64,000 bases of DNA from Sorangium aterium. Lineage in GTDB: Bacteria > Myxococcota_A > Polyangia > Polyangiales > Polyangiaceae. The stretch is from positions 3,410,001 to 3,474,000 of the forward strand of contig NZ_JAQNDK010000001.1 in NCBI RefSeq assembly GCF_028368935.1, in the 5' to 3' direction. Each line of letters opens with the position of its first letter. Positions within the stretch are counted from its first letter, which is position 1. Shown here piece after piece: positions 51,609-63,987 of the stretch. Made by a program: the position numbers and the translations under genes. A model generated the notes under the pieces. The model was not told where the DNA came from. It did no database searches and saw only the letters and a list, made by a program, of their open reading frames with translations.

Positions 51609-52277
51609 TCACGCGTTCGGCAACCACATGCGGAACGCAGCGCCCCCGCACCGGCCCGCCGTCGCGGCGATCTCGCCGCCGTGCGCCTCGACGATGACCC
51701 GGCTCAGCGCGAGGCCGAGGCCGGTCCCCTTCACCTTGGCGGTCACGAGCGGATCGAAGAGGTGGTCGGCCACGCACGGATGAACGCCGGGGCCGTTGTC
51801 CTCGACCTCGAGGTGCGTGCGCTCATCGCCCCTCCACGCCCGCGTGACGATCACGCCGCCGGCCCCCTCGTCGAACGCCTCGATCGCGTTGAGGTAGAGG
51901 TTCGAGAAGACGCGCTCGAGAAGGATCGGGTCGCACAGGAGCGTGAGGTCGGCCGGCGCGACGGCGACCTCGAACCGGACCGCCGTGCGCAACACCAGCG
52001 CGTGCCGCGCGCTCTCGATGAGCCGGCCGAGGTGCGCCGGCTCGCGCCGCAGCGGCTCGCCGCGCGCCAGCCCGAGGACGCTGCCGATGACCTCGTGCGC
52101 CTTGCGGATCTCGCACGTCACCCGATCGAGGTGGCGCAGCAGGCAAGGCCGATCGTCGAGATCGCGCTGCGCCAGGTAGAGCGACGACTCCGCGACCGCG
52201 AGGGCGTTGCGCAGCTCGTGCGCGACGCTCGCGCCGACCGCCCCCGCCGCGGCCAGGCGCGCGGCGCAGCACGCCAT
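51609..52277 (-). CDS. Soluble sensor histidine kinase (HisKA-HATPase only)
   Basis: 222 residues from the ATG at 52277, chosen over one at 52298 because it has AAGGAGG eight bases upstream. The H-box is SVAHELRNALAVAES (H20), the N-box ERVFSNLYLNAIEAFDEG, the G1 box VEDNGPGVHP and the G2 box GTGLGLALSRVIVEAHGG. There is no sensor domain, no membrane segment and no PAS domain before the H-box (only ~18 residues), so input must come from a partner protein. No response regulator is adjacent. It resembles the NtrB/DevS kinase core; orphan soluble kinases of this type are common in myxobacteria. Confidence 0.9.
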   Translation of the reverse strand: MACCAARLAAAGAVGASVAHELRNALAVAESSLYLAQRDLDDRPCLLRHLDRVTCEIRKAHEVIGSVLGLARGEPLRREPAHLGRLIESARHALVLRTAVRFEVAVAPADLTLLCDPILLERVFSNLYLNAIEAFDEGAGGVIVTRAWRGDERTHLEVEDNGPGVHPCVADHLFDPLVTAKVKGTGLGLALSRVIVEAHGGEIAATAGRCGGAAFRMWLPNA

Positions 52278-52421
52278 CTCGTGACCCTCCTTCGCCATAA
52301 AGCAAAGCCCAGCGTAGCCGATCCACGAGCGATCGCCCGCGCACGCTCCACGCTTCGCGCCCCGTACGCCGCCGCCGCCGCCGCCGGGAGGATCTTTACG
52401 ACGCGACCGTCCCGGGCTGGC

Positions 52422-55472
<3,051 letters not shown>

Positions 55473-55585
55473 GGCGCTTCGGCGCGTAGCATGGCCGGCC
55501 GGCGCCGGCACCCGCGGCTCGCTCGAGCCGGCTCGAGCCGCCGTCCGGGGCCGCAGGCCGGAGCGGCGCGGCGGTCTCCTTGGGC

Positions 55586-55591
55586 TATGCT
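55586..55591 (+). promoter_or_regulatory. Putative -10 element for leaderless start at 55598
   Basis: TATGCT, six bases, then GTG. Confidence 0.5.
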
Positions 55592-55597
55592 CACGAC

Positions 55598-55939
55598 GTG
55601 CGCGAGCGTGATGCCCATCATGTGGAGCTCGACCGGGCGCGGCACGTCGAGTACCGGGACCCCAGCGAGTTCGACCGGATCGCCTTTGCCATGCGCACGC
55701 TGGACCGCCTCCGGCCGAAGCGGATGACGGTGGCCGTCTACCCCGCGCTCGCCGCGATGCGCGTCGAGCGCGGGAGCAACTTGCATCGCGGCGAGGGCGG
55801 CTCGTGGGCGATCGTCGGCATCCCGCCGCACGCGAGCCGCGAGCACATCGCGTACGCCCTCGCCGAGCTCGCGGGCGTCGAGTCGGTGCCTTACGCCGTA
55901 CAGAGCCTCCTCGCCGCCGACAGGAACACCGACGCCTAG
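55598..55939 (+). CDS. Small conserved-looking protein of unknown function
   Basis: 113 residues from a GTG at 55598 (a TTG at 55580 is in frame). The sequence reads as an alpha-beta domain: VELDRARHVEYRDPSEFDRI, MRTLDRLRPKRMTVAVYPAL, GGSWAIVGIPPHASREHIAYALAEL. No motif identifies a family. It is divergent from the fused radical SAM gene, 125 bases apart, and 130 bases before the BrkB-family gene, so its own promoter is likely. Codon third positions are consistently G or C, which supports a real gene. Confidence 0.65.
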   Translation: MRERDAHHVELDRARHVEYRDPSEFDRIAFAMRTLDRLRPKRMTVAVYPALAAMRVERGSNLHRGEGGSWAIVGIPPHASREHIAYALAELAGVESVPYAVQSLLAADRNTDA

Positions 55940-56069
55940 GCGCGCGCGCCGTAGCGTTGGAGCGCCCGAGCGCCGCTGCGCGGACATCGCCGCCGTCCCG
56001 AGATCGGCCGCGCGCGGCGGCGGGGCGGATGGTATTGCGCCCCGCACGAGGGAGAGCGACGCTGCGCCC

Positions 56070-57134
56070 GTGCCTGCTCCGATCCGGCAACACATCGCGC
56101 GCCACCGCGCGGCGAAGGCGGTGTGGAGCGTCATCATCAGCCTGGATCGCCACAACGGGCCGCGGGCCGCGAGCGCGATGGCCTTCGACGCGTTCCTCAG
56201 CCTGATCCCGCTCGCCGCCTTCGCCGGCTATGTGCTCAGCCGGATCCACCAGTGGTCGGATGTGGTGGTGCGGCCCATCCTGCAGGCGGCGCCCCCGGAC
56301 GTCGCGAAGCTCGTCTCGGAGGAGCTCATCCGGCTCTCGCAGTCGTCGGCGGTCGCGCCGATCAGCATCACCGGCTTCCTCTGGATCACGTCCTCCGGGC
56401 TCTCGACCGCCATGGGCGTGTTCGACACGATCTACAACACGCGCGAGCGCCCCTGGTACGTGCGCAGGGCGATCGCGGCGGCGTGCGTGATGGCCAGCCT
56501 CGCCGTGGTGCCCGTGGTCGCAGGCGTCGGCGTGCTGATCGGCACGCTCTCCGGATCGATCGGCGCCCGCATCGTCGCCTTCGCCCTCCCCGGGGGCCTC
56601 GTCATCTGCATGGTCGCCGCCTTCTTCAGGATCTCGATCCAGCGCCCGAACATCGAGCGACGCCGGATCTTCCCGGGCGCGGTGCTCACGGTGGTGCTCT
56701 GGTCCGCCGTGTCGACCCTCTTCTCGCTCTACGTGGCCACGCTCGGCCGCTACGCCACGTTCTACGGGAGCCTCGCGACCGTCGCGATCTTCCTGTTCTG
56801 GCTGTGGCTCCTGGCGCTGGCGCTGCTCATCGGAGGCGAGCTGAACGCGCGCCTGGAGCGAGAGCGCGCCGGCGTGACGTCGATCCCACCCCCCGGCAAG
56901 TGGAGCGCGCTCGCGCTCTCCGACCTGCCCGAGTTCTCCGACCTGCCCCAGGGCGTCACGCCGCCGCCCCAGAGCGTCACGCCGCTGCCCCTGAGCACCA
57001 CCCTCCCCCAGGGCGCAGCGCTCCCCCGCGGGGCCGCGGCGCGGCTCGGCGACGCCCAGGGCGCGGGCGGCGCGGACGAGGACGAAGCGCGCGGCGCACC
57101 GAGCTCGCCGCGCGAGCACCAAGCCGCTGGGTAG
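56070..57134 (+). CDS. YihY/BrkB-family inner-membrane protein
   Basis: 354 residues from a GTG at 56070, without a clear Shine-Dalgarno. Six membrane segments (for example SAMAFDAFLSLIPLAAFAGY, AIAAACVMASLAVVPVVAGV, AIFLFWLWLLALALLIGGEL) and the family residues FYGSLATVAIFLFWLW and GGELNA match the YihY/virulence-factor BrkB (UPF0761) family, formerly taken for ribonuclease BN. Function is not known; transport or envelope roles have been suggested. The C-terminal ~80 residues are a Pro-rich cytoplasmic tail with imperfect LPQGVTPPPQSVTPLP repeats. Followed after 204 bases by the HSP90-like pair. Confidence 0.88.
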   Translation: MPAPIRQHIARHRAAKAVWSVIISLDRHNGPRAASAMAFDAFLSLIPLAAFAGYVLSRIHQWSDVVVRPILQAAPPDVAKLVSEELIRLSQSSAVAPISITGFLWITSSGLSTAMGVFDTIYNTRERPWYVRRAIAAACVMASLAVVPVVAGVGVLIGTLSGSIGARIVAFALPGGLVICMVAAFFRISIQRPNIERRRIFPGAVLTVVLWSAVSTLFSLYVATLGRYATFYGSLATVAIFLFWLWLLALALLIGGELNARLERERAGVTSIPPPGKWSALALSDLPEFSDLPQGVTPPPQSVTPLPLSTTLPQGAALPRGAAARLGDAQGAGGADEDEARGAPSSPREHQAAG

Positions 57135-57338
57135 GCCGAAGCGGCGAAGGCCGACGCCCCCGGCGGCCGCGCGCTGAAGGACGGACGGTCGACGCGCGAC
57201 GGTTCGGCTCGGCACGGGCGGTGAAAGCGCCTTCGCTCGTCCGCCACTCGGCGCTCACTCGGCGCGCATTCGCACGGTGGGTGCGCGCAACTCGCGCAGG
57301 GGCATGTCGAGGGCGGGCGTGAGGGGGAGCAGTCGAGC

Positions 57339-59231
57339 GTGCACGCGCACTACGGAGCGGGGGGTGACGGGGGCGGCGACCGACGCGCCGCGCCTTTGCC
57401 GGGCGACGCCGGGCTGTACTTTCTGGGGGCGCTGCACGAGCTCGTCGCCGTCGGCCTGCACCGCCCCGCGCTCGAGGCGCTGTGCGCAGGGCAGCGCGAC
57501 CTCGCGGAGCCGCCCATCGACCGCGCGTACCTGCTCAAGATCCTCGACGAGGAGATCTGCCGCCAGTTCGGGCATCCGCTCCGGCCGCTCATCGAGCTCG
57601 TGCTCAACGCGGCCGACGCGGCCCGCGCGCCGCAGCCCGTCGTCGACGTCGCCGTCACCGACGGGCGCGTCGAGGTCAGCGACGCCGGCGCCGGCATGGG
57701 GCTCCGGGCAATCCTCTCACGGCTGCTCATCCCGTTCGCGACGGACAAGCGGCCAGGGATCGATCTCGGCCGGTTCGGGGTCGGGTTCTTTTCCGTGCTC
57801 GGGCTGGGGCTCTCGGATCCGGAGAGCTTCAGCCTGCACCTCACCACCGGCGACGGCGTCGAGGGCTGGGCGATCCGCGTCGTGGCCTGGCCCAGCGCGG
57901 GCGACGCGAGCAGCGCGCCTGCGGCCGCCTCGGAGGAGCTCGGGCAAGCCCGCGGCCGCGCGTCGCCCGAGCTCACCGCCGCCCTGATGTGCTCGGTGCG
58001 CCGGATCGCGCCGCTGCTCGGGACGCGCGTGCGCGTCACCTCGGCGCTGCTCGAGACCGCCACGGTCCGCGCTTACCTGCGCGACGCGCTCCACTTCTTC
58101 CCCGCGAGCCGCGCCCTCGTGCTGCTCGACGGCGCGGCCGTGAACGACGGCCGGCTGATCTCCGGCGGGCAGCTCATCCAGGAGCGGGTCGCGGTCGCGG
58201 TCGCGCCCCAGCCCCCCGGCGCGGCCGCGCTGGAGTCGCGGCCCCACCTCGAGGAGGAGCGCGACGACGCGCTCCTCGCGCGGTTCCACGTCGGCGGGCG
58301 AGGGCTGCTCCCGAGCATCTCGGCGGCCACCTTCCATGCCGGGGTCAAGGTCGACGCCTGCCTCGCCCTCGCCGAGCTCGCGCTCATCGATTTCCCGGCC
58401 GCCGTGGAGCTCACCGAGGGGCGGGACGCGCTCAAGGTCGGGCCCGAGTTCACCGCGGTCGCGACGGCGTTCTACCGGCGCCTCATCGAGCTCGCCGCGG
58501 CGAGCGGCGAGGGCCGTCGCACGCGCGACAGGCTCGCCGAGATGGCCGCCCAGATCAGCGCGCTCATGCTGCAATCCGCGGGCTGGGACGAGGTCGCCCT
58601 CGATCTCGCGCGCGCCCTGCTCGGCCCCGGGCGCTGCATGGTGACCCCCGAGCGGCGCGAGGCGCTGCTCGGGTTCCTCGGGCCGAGCGTGGCCGAGCGG
58701 CTGTTCGTGCCGGAGAGCTTCTGGGCGGAGCGCGAGTGGCAGCCTCACCTGCCCGGCGAGCGCGAGCTGCTCGAGGACGAGCTCGAGATCGACGCGCCGG
58801 AGACGCTCTCGGCCCTGGCGCGGCGCCGCGGCGACCTCGGGGGGCTGCCGCTGCTCGTCGCGCGGGCGACGAGCCCGCACACGACGATGGTCGCCCTCTG
58901 CCGGAGCCGGCTCCAGCCGGATCGCGGCGCGGGCGCGGCGGCGCGCCGGGCGCCGGGCGCGCCGCCGCTCCCCGACGCGCCGGGGCGGCGGCCGGCCGGG
59001 CCGCTGCCGTGCCTCGGCACGCGCCGGCTCCTGCTCATCCGCGACGACAGCGCGGCGGTGCGGCGCCCCTCGGGCTGGAGCGACTGGTACGCGCTGCGGG
59101 CCGCCTTCGACCGGGCCTCCGGGGTGCGCGAGGCCGATCTCGAGCGCGATCTCATCGTCGGCGAACCCGTGGACGGGACGGCCTTCGCGGCGCCCCGGCC
59201 CGGCGAAAGGACGTCTGGAGGCGAGCCATGA
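57339..59231 (+). CDS. HSP90/GHKL-type ATPase, first of a tandem pair
   Basis: 630 residues from a GTG at 57339 with GGGGGAG in good position. Residues ~60-160 have the Bergerat ATP-binding fold: ELVLNAADA (E86, N90, D93), DAGAGMG (115-121) and GRFGVGFFSV (144-153), closest in pattern to HtpG/HSP90 and MutL-like ATPases. The rest (~480 residues) is not HSP90 middle or C-terminal domain and has no motif I recognise; segments such as YLRDALHFFPASRALVLL and HAGVKVDACLALAELALIDFPAA are globular. It contains no membrane segment. The TGA overlaps the ATG of the next gene (ATGA), so the two ATPases are made together. Not annotated as a known defense system; role unknown. Confidence 0.85.
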   Translation: MHAHYGAGGDGGGDRRAAPLPGDAGLYFLGALHELVAVGLHRPALEALCAGQRDLAEPPIDRAYLLKILDEEICRQFGHPLRPLIELVLNAADAARAPQPVVDVAVTDGRVEVSDAGAGMGLRAILSRLLIPFATDKRPGIDLGRFGVGFFSVLGLGLSDPESFSLHLTTGDGVEGWAIRVVAWPSAGDASSAPAAASEELGQARGRASPELTAALMCSVRRIAPLLGTRVRVTSALLETATVRAYLRDALHFFPASRALVLLDGAAVNDGRLISGGQLIQERVAVAVAPQPPGAAALESRPHLEEERDDALLARFHVGGRGLLPSISAATFHAGVKVDACLALAELALIDFPAAVELTEGRDALKVGPEFTAVATAFYRRLIELAAASGEGRRTRDRLAEMAAQISALMLQSAGWDEVALDLARALLGPGRCMVTPERREALLGFLGPSVAERLFVPESFWAEREWQPHLPGERELLEDELEIDAPETLSALARRRGDLGGLPLLVARATSPHTTMVALCRSRLQPDRGAGAAARRAPGAPPLPDAPGRRPAGPLPCLGTRRLLLIRDDSAAVRRPSGWSDWYALRAAFDRASGVREADLERDLIVGEPVDGTAFAAPRPGERTSGGEP

Positions 59232-61492
59232 CCCAGATCTCGTACGGGCTTTTCTCGGAGCTCTTGCTCGTGCGGATCCACGGGCGCGCCGAGGCCTACC
59301 TGCAGGCGAGCAGCGCGGAGCGCCTCGCGCTCGTCGCCGCCTGCCGCGGCGAGGCCACGGTGCCCGACCTCGCGCAGCGCATCCTCTCGCGCACCATCTA
59401 CGCGCAGGCGTCGTCGCGCATCGGCCCGCTCCGCGAGCTGCTCCAGAACGCGCTCGACGCGTCGCCGCCGGGCGCCCGCATCGACGTCCGCTCGTCCGAG
59501 GACGGGCGCGAGATCTCGGTCACCGATCAAGGCCGCGGCATGAGCCGGACCGAGCTCCTCGCCGACCTGCTCGTGCCCTTCCGGAGCGGCAAGGCGGGCG
59601 AGCCCGACGCGATCGGCGAGCACGGGATAGGCTTCTTCTCCGTGCTCGAGATCGCGCCGTGGATCGAGGTGGTCACGGCGACGCCCTCGGGCGGGCACCG
59701 GCTGCTCGTCGCGCCGCTCGGCGGGGGGCCGCCCTACGAGGACTTCTCGTGGACGCTCCTGTCCTTGCCCCGCCCCTCGCCCGCGCCGTACGCGGACGGC
59801 GGCCGCGCGGGCGTCCCCGCGTCGCCGCGCGCCTCCGAGCCGCCGCGCCGCCCGACGACGGGCACCTCGGTGAGGCTGTCGCTCGCGCAGCCGATCTCGC
59901 GGCCCGCGCTCGCCGCGGAGGTCGCCGCGGCGGTGGGGCTGGTCGACGCGGCCGTCGCGCGGATCTACGTGGACGGCGCGCTCGTCAACACGGCGCGCGG
60001 GCGCCTCCGCCGCGCCGCGGAGGTGCCGCTCCGGCTCCCGCCGTCGGGCGAGCTCTGCGGGGCGGTCGAGCTGCTCGTGGGCCGGGGCGAGGGCATCGAG
60101 CCGCAGCTCACGATCACCCAGAAGGGGCTCACGGTGGCGGCGCGGATCGATCCCTTCCCCGGCCCCGAGCTCGGGCTTCACCGCGAGCTCGCGCGGGCGA
60201 TCACGGCGGCGGGCTTCGGCCTGGTCGCGGAGCTGCCGCTCGGCGTGCCGCTCAACAAGGGCCGCTCCGCGGTCGCGGCGACCGCGTCCACGGCGGTCGA
60301 GGCGGCGCTCGTCGCGGCCTTCGAGCGGTTCGTCCTGCGCGACGCCCTGTACGACCGCGAGCTCCTGCGCGCGGTCGATCACCGCCTCTCCTCGGTCCTC
60401 GACCGGCTCCTCCACGCGGCGCTGCTCGGCGAGAGCATCACGATCGCGTCCGCGCAGGCGGTGGACGAGATCGATCCGGTCGCGCGCACCCCCACGGTGG
60501 CGGCGCCCGAGCACGTCATCCGCTTCGCGAGCGGGCTGCTCGACGCGCCCCTCTTCCGGTCGATCGTGGTCGACGCCGGCCAGCGGCCCTCGGGGGCGGC
60601 GCTGTCCCCGCCCGGCCAGGTCCACTACCGGAGCGCGCCGCTGACGCTGCGCGAGCTGCTCCAAGCGCACCGGACCGGCGCGCTCCGCCCGCTAGAGGCC
60701 GCGCCGTCGCTGTCGTCGAGCCAGGTCCGCAGCACCGCCCGCTGGCCGCTCGGCGCCTCCGGTCCGGGGCCGGAGCTCGCCGTGGGGCGGGAGACGCCCG
60801 GCGTGCGGCCCGGGGAGCTCGTGTACCTCGCGCTCGACGAGCCGCTCGCGCAGGCGTTCTGGCGGCGCCTCGCGAGCGAGGGCGCGGCGTCGCAGCCCCT
60901 CCAGGCCGCCGCCGGGGCGCCTCCGCGGGCGCCGAGCGCCGCCCCGTGCCCGATGCCCCGCACCTCGCGCGAGGCGCTCCTCAAGACCGCGATCGACGTG
61001 CCCGGCGTCCGCGCCGTGGCCGCGGTGATGACGATCATCGAGCGGCTCGACGCGGCGATCTCCGAGTCCACGGACCTGCCGGCGTCGCCGATCTGGGTGC
61101 ACCAGGACCTCTACGGCCCCGACGAGATGGCGCACACCGACGGGAGCGGGATCAGCGTGAACCTCGCGTCGGCGCGGGTGCGGGCGCTGCTCACCGCGGT
61201 GCTCCTGCGCGACGACGCGGTCGCCTTCACGGCGCTGGCGGATCTCCTGCTCCACGAGAAGACGCACGTCTCGCTGGCGAGCTACGTCCCGCGCCCGACG
61301 GCCGAGCACGGCACGAGCTTCTACCGCCGCAAGGACTGGATGCGCCGCCGCCTGCTCGCGGCGATCGCGAGCGGCGCGGTCGCCGACCCGATGCGCTGGC
61401 TCGCGGTGGCGCGCCGGGGGCTCGCGAGCGCGGCGCTGCCGGCGCCGTCGGAGCTCTCGCGGGCGTTCCTCGCGGCGGCCGCGGCCGCATAA
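59228..61492 (+). CDS. HSP90/GHKL-type ATPase with C-terminal HExxH zincin-like module
   Basis: 754 residues, coupled to the previous gene by ATGA. The Bergerat fold at residues ~60-140 has ELLQNALDA (E70, N74, D77), DQGRGM (100-105) and GEHGIGFFSV (130-139). A central region follows up to ~600 with TITQKGLTVAARIDPFPGPE and GVPLNKGRSAVAAT, reminiscent of HtpG middle-domain loops without convincing identity. The C-terminal ~140 residues contain LLLHEKTHVSLASYV (H676, E677, H680) and, 14 residues on, EHGTSFYRRKDW (H694), the HExxH...HGxxF pattern of minimal zincins such as SprT-like proteases. Fusion of an HSP90-type ATPase to a metalloprotease-like domain is unusual. No signal peptide. Substrate and role unknown. 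Confidence 0.82.
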   Translation: MTQISYGLFSELLLVRIHGRAEAYLQASSAERLALVAACRGEATVPDLAQRILSRTIYAQASSRIGPLRELLQNALDASPPGARIDVRSSEDGREISVTDQGRGMSRTELLADLLVPFRSGKAGEPDAIGEHGIGFFSVLEIAPWIEVVTATPSGGHRLLVAPLGGGPPYEDFSWTLLSLPRPSPAPYADGGRAGVPASPRASEPPRRPTTGTSVRLSLAQPISRPALAAEVAAAVGLVDAAVARIYVDGALVNTARGRLRRAAEVPLRLPPSGELCGAVELLVGRGEGIEPQLTITQKGLTVAARIDPFPGPELGLHRELARAITAAGFGLVAELPLGVPLNKGRSAVAATASTAVEAALVAAFERFVLRDALYDRELLRAVDHRLSSVLDRLLHAALLGESITIASAQAVDEIDPVARTPTVAAPEHVIRFASGLLDAPLFRSIVVDAGQRPSGAALSPPGQVHYRSAPLTLRELLQAHRTGALRPLEAAPSLSSSQVRSTARWPLGASGPGPELAVGRETPGVRPGELVYLALDEPLAQAFWRRLASEGAASQPLQAAAGAPPRAPSAAPCPMPRTSREALLKTAIDVPGVRAVAAVMTIIERLDAAISESTDLPASPIWVHQDLYGPDEMAHTDGSGISVNLASARVRALLTAVLLRDDAVAFTALADLLLHEKTHVSLASYVPRPTAEHGTSFYRRKDWMRRRLLAAIASGAVADPMRWLAVARRGLASAALPAPSELSRAFLAAAAAA

Positions 61493-61558
61493 CGCATCAC
61501 GCTTGTCAGAGATAGGCTGTTCGACCTGCGCGAGATCGCCACGGGGCGTCGCGCGAAC

Positions 61559-61583
61559 GGGCGCTCGGAGGACCCGAGCGCCC
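61559..61583. terminator. Terminator-like hairpin between convergent genes
   Basis: A perfect 10-base GC-rich stem (gggcgctcgg/ccgagcgccc, 61559-61568 and 61574-61583) with a 5-base loop, 67 bases after the end of the HSP90-zincin gene and 150 bases from the end of the convergent DUF3160 gene. No T-run follows on either side, as is common in high-GC genomes. Confidence 0.55.
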
Positions 61584-61734
61584 TCATGAAGCGTTGAAAC
61601 TCCATGTGGCAGCGGACCTGCGCCTCGGTCGGCCCGAGCTCAGGTACGCAAACCATGATCACCGTGACGCGCCGGCACAACCCGACACAGTTCCAGCAAC
61701 GTGGAACCGTTCCGGCGCGCTTCCCCGAACCGGC

Positions 61735-63987
61735 TCAGCGGGAGACGAGGTCCTGCATCCAGGCGACGTCGTCCGGCGTCGTCTCCTGGAGCTCGCCGGC
61801 CCACTCCTCGTCGGTCATGCGCTGGAAGTCTCCGGTGATCTTCTCGAAGTACGAGGAGGCGAGCCCCACGAAGGCGCGCCGCGCGCCGCACGGATCGGCG
61901 GTGACGACCATGAGCCGCGGCCGGCCGGTGCCCACGTGCAGCACGCGCCCGACCGGCGCGCCGCCCTCGTCGGTCGGCTGCGTGTGCACGTCGGCGATCG
62001 TCGGGTCCTCGGCCACGGTCTGGAAGACGTCGTAGAAGAGCCCGGCGTACCAGCCCTCCGCCCCCTCGTCCGAGCCGCAGCCGTGCTGAATCCGGACGGC
62101 CTGGTTGATGAAATCGAGGTGCCCCGCCGTGAGCGGCACCCCGGCGCGCTCGTTCTCGGCCATCTCGCCGAGCGTCCGCGCGACGCTCTGCAGCCGCGCG
62201 AAGTACGCCGGCACCCGCTGGTTCAGCCCCGGCGAGCCCGATAGATCGAGCGCGTCGACGACGCGCCCGCCTTGCTCCGCCAGCTCGGCGATGCGCGCAT
62301 AGAACGCCGGGTACGGGTCGACGTAGGCGTCAGGGAACTCGCACGTGGCGCCGCTCGTGTACGACTGCTTGGCGTAGAGCAGCGTGTCGTGCCGGAGCTC
62401 GGCCCACGAGGCGAGCTGGGTGTTCAGGAGGCGCCGGCCCCACGCCTCGGTCTTCGCCACCGCGGGCAGCCCCGCGGTGTCGGCGAGCGCCTTCGCCGGC
62501 GACAGCTCCCGCAGCGCGCCGAGCCAGCGGTTGTAGAGGTTCTTGCTCCAGAAGTCGCCGGGGTGCGCGTCGACGAGCACGCGCATCATGTGCAGGTCCG
62601 GCGCGTAGGGGAACTGCCCGAGCTCGGGCGCGAGCAGCTGTCCCGCCTGATCGTTGCCGAGCGCGGCGAAGCCCACGTCGAGCGGGCTCGGCATCATGCG
62701 CTTGACGGTGCCGCCCTTCACCCGATCGTAGACCACGTTCGAGAAGACGTGGGAGTCGACGACGTACCGCTGGCCGAGCAGCGCGAAGCTCGACGAGAGG
62801 GGCATCGTACCCTTGTCGAGGCCGTTGATCATGATGTGGCTCGAGATCCGCTGCGTCCCGTGGCCCTTCTTCACCACGACGTCGATGATCTGCTCGTCCG
62901 AGAGCCCGGCGAGGCCGGCGGCGTCGGCGAGGCCGAGGTCCGTGAGCAGGACGTCGAGCTCGGGCAGCGTCATGTAGTCGCTCTCGCCGACGAAGGTCTG
63001 GACCGTGTCGTCGATGCGCGTGTACCGGGCGAGGGTGTTCTGGTCGGCGAGGGCGCGCAGCGCGTAGGCGCCCTCGAGCTGCCGCCGCTGGAGGATCTGC
63101 GTGCCGTCCTGCTGGGTCTCCAGGAAGCGGAAGTCGACGCGGCCGAGCCACATCATGCTGCGGAAGTAGCGCTGGAGCGCCGGTGCGTCGGTGTAGTGGC
63201 CGCGGGGCTCGAACTGTGAAAAGTCCATGATCCGGCCTGTGCCGAAGAGGCGCACGTTGCCCGTGCCCTGGTGGGCCTTGGCGCCCGCGACGAGCTCGTC
63301 GATCTTCGCGGCGTCCGCGCCCGCGACGGGCGCGACGGGCGCGTCGTTCAGGAGCGAGAGCGCCACGGCGGTGAAGAGGTCCACGTCGGCGCGCGCCTCG
63401 GCGCCGAGCTCGCCGGCGGCGCCCGCGGCGAGCCGCGCGCGCATCTCCTCGAGCATGGCCCCGAGCTCGGGCGCGAGCGCGGCGAGCTCCACGTCCTTCA
63501 GGATCGCGTCGTACGAGCGGTGGACCGCGTACAGGATGGAGTCGGCGGACACGTAGAGCGGCAGATCGAGCGCGTAGATGCTCGCGTAGCCGTAAGTGAA
63601 GGTCGGGAAGGCCTTCTTCTCCGAAATGACGAAGCCGTTCGCGGAGAGCTTCGCGAGCTCGTCCTGGTCGAGGGCGAGCGTGGAGCCCTGGACGAGCGAG
63701 AGGCCCTCGGCGTCCGCCGGCGCGTAAGGCAGGCCCGAGGCGAAGGGGACGGCGTACCTCGAGGCGAAGTCCTCCGCGGTCATGTTCGCCGAGGACTCCT
63801 GCTCATCGAGCAGCGCGTTGAGCTCCGCCTGCTGCTCGGGCCCGAGCGGCGCAGGGGGCTGCTCCGATTGCGTACCGCCGCTCTGCGTACCGCCGGTGTC
63901 GGGCTGCTGGTTGCTCTCGCCGGAGCAGCCGCCGGCGAGCGCAAGGAGGATCGGGACGACGTGAAAGTGAAGAAGCATTTTGCGCAT
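61735..63987 (-). CDS. DUF3160 lipoprotein
   Basis: 750 residues. It starts with a lipoprotein signal (FHVVPILLALAGGC) preceded by GAAGGG in Shine-Dalgarno position, then a low-complexity GGTQSGGTQS linker. The body has the DUF3160 features: ANMTAEDFASRY, LPLYVSADSILYAVHRSYD, KIDELVAGAKAHQ, FGTGRIMDFSQFEPRGHYTD, and the C-terminal CGARRAFVGLASSYFEKITG. DUF3160 proteins are secreted and occur widely in myxobacteria and related bacteria; no activity is known. All-helical; no catalytic motif stands out. It ends convergently with the HSP90-zincin gene, separated by a 242-base interval that contains a terminator-like hairpin. Upstream sequence lies outside the window. Confidence 0.88.
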   Translation of the reverse strand: MRKMLLHFHVVPILLALAGGCSGESNQQPDTGGTQSGGTQSEQPPAPLGPEQQAELNALLDEQESSANMTAEDFASRYAVPFASGLPYAPADAEGLSLVQGSTLALDQDELAKLSANGFVISEKKAFPTFTYGYASIYALDLPLYVSADSILYAVHRSYDAILKDVELAALAPELGAMLEEMRARLAAGAAGELGAEARADVDLFTAVALSLLNDAPVAPVAGADAAKIDELVAGAKAHQGTGNVRLFGTGRIMDFSQFEPRGHYTDAPALQRYFRSMMWLGRVDFRFLETQQDGTQILQRRQLEGAYALRALADQNTLARYTRIDDTVQTFVGESDYMTLPELDVLLTDLGLADAAGLAGLSDEQIIDVVVKKGHGTQRISSHIMINGLDKGTMPLSSSFALLGQRYVVDSHVFSNVVYDRVKGGTVKRMMPSPLDVGFAALGNDQAGQLLAPELGQFPYAPDLHMMRVLVDAHPGDFWSKNLYNRWLGALRELSPAKALADTAGLPAVAKTEAWGRRLLNTQLASWAELRHDTLLYAKQSYTSGATCEFPDAYVDPYPAFYARIAELAEQGGRVVDALDLSGSPGLNQRVPAYFARLQSVARTLGEMAENERAGVPLTAGHLDFINQAVRIQHGCGSDEGAEGWYAGLFYDVFQTVAEDPTIADVHTQPTDEGGAPVGRVLHVGTGRPRLMVVTADPCGARRAFVGLASSYFEKITGDFQRMTDEEWAGELQETTPDDVAWMQDLVSR

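Noticed and set aside
55473-57215. N-terminal extension of the fused radical SAM frame to 57215
   Set aside because: Shadow of the small gene and BrkB-family gene; the family N-terminus begins at the 55472 ATG.
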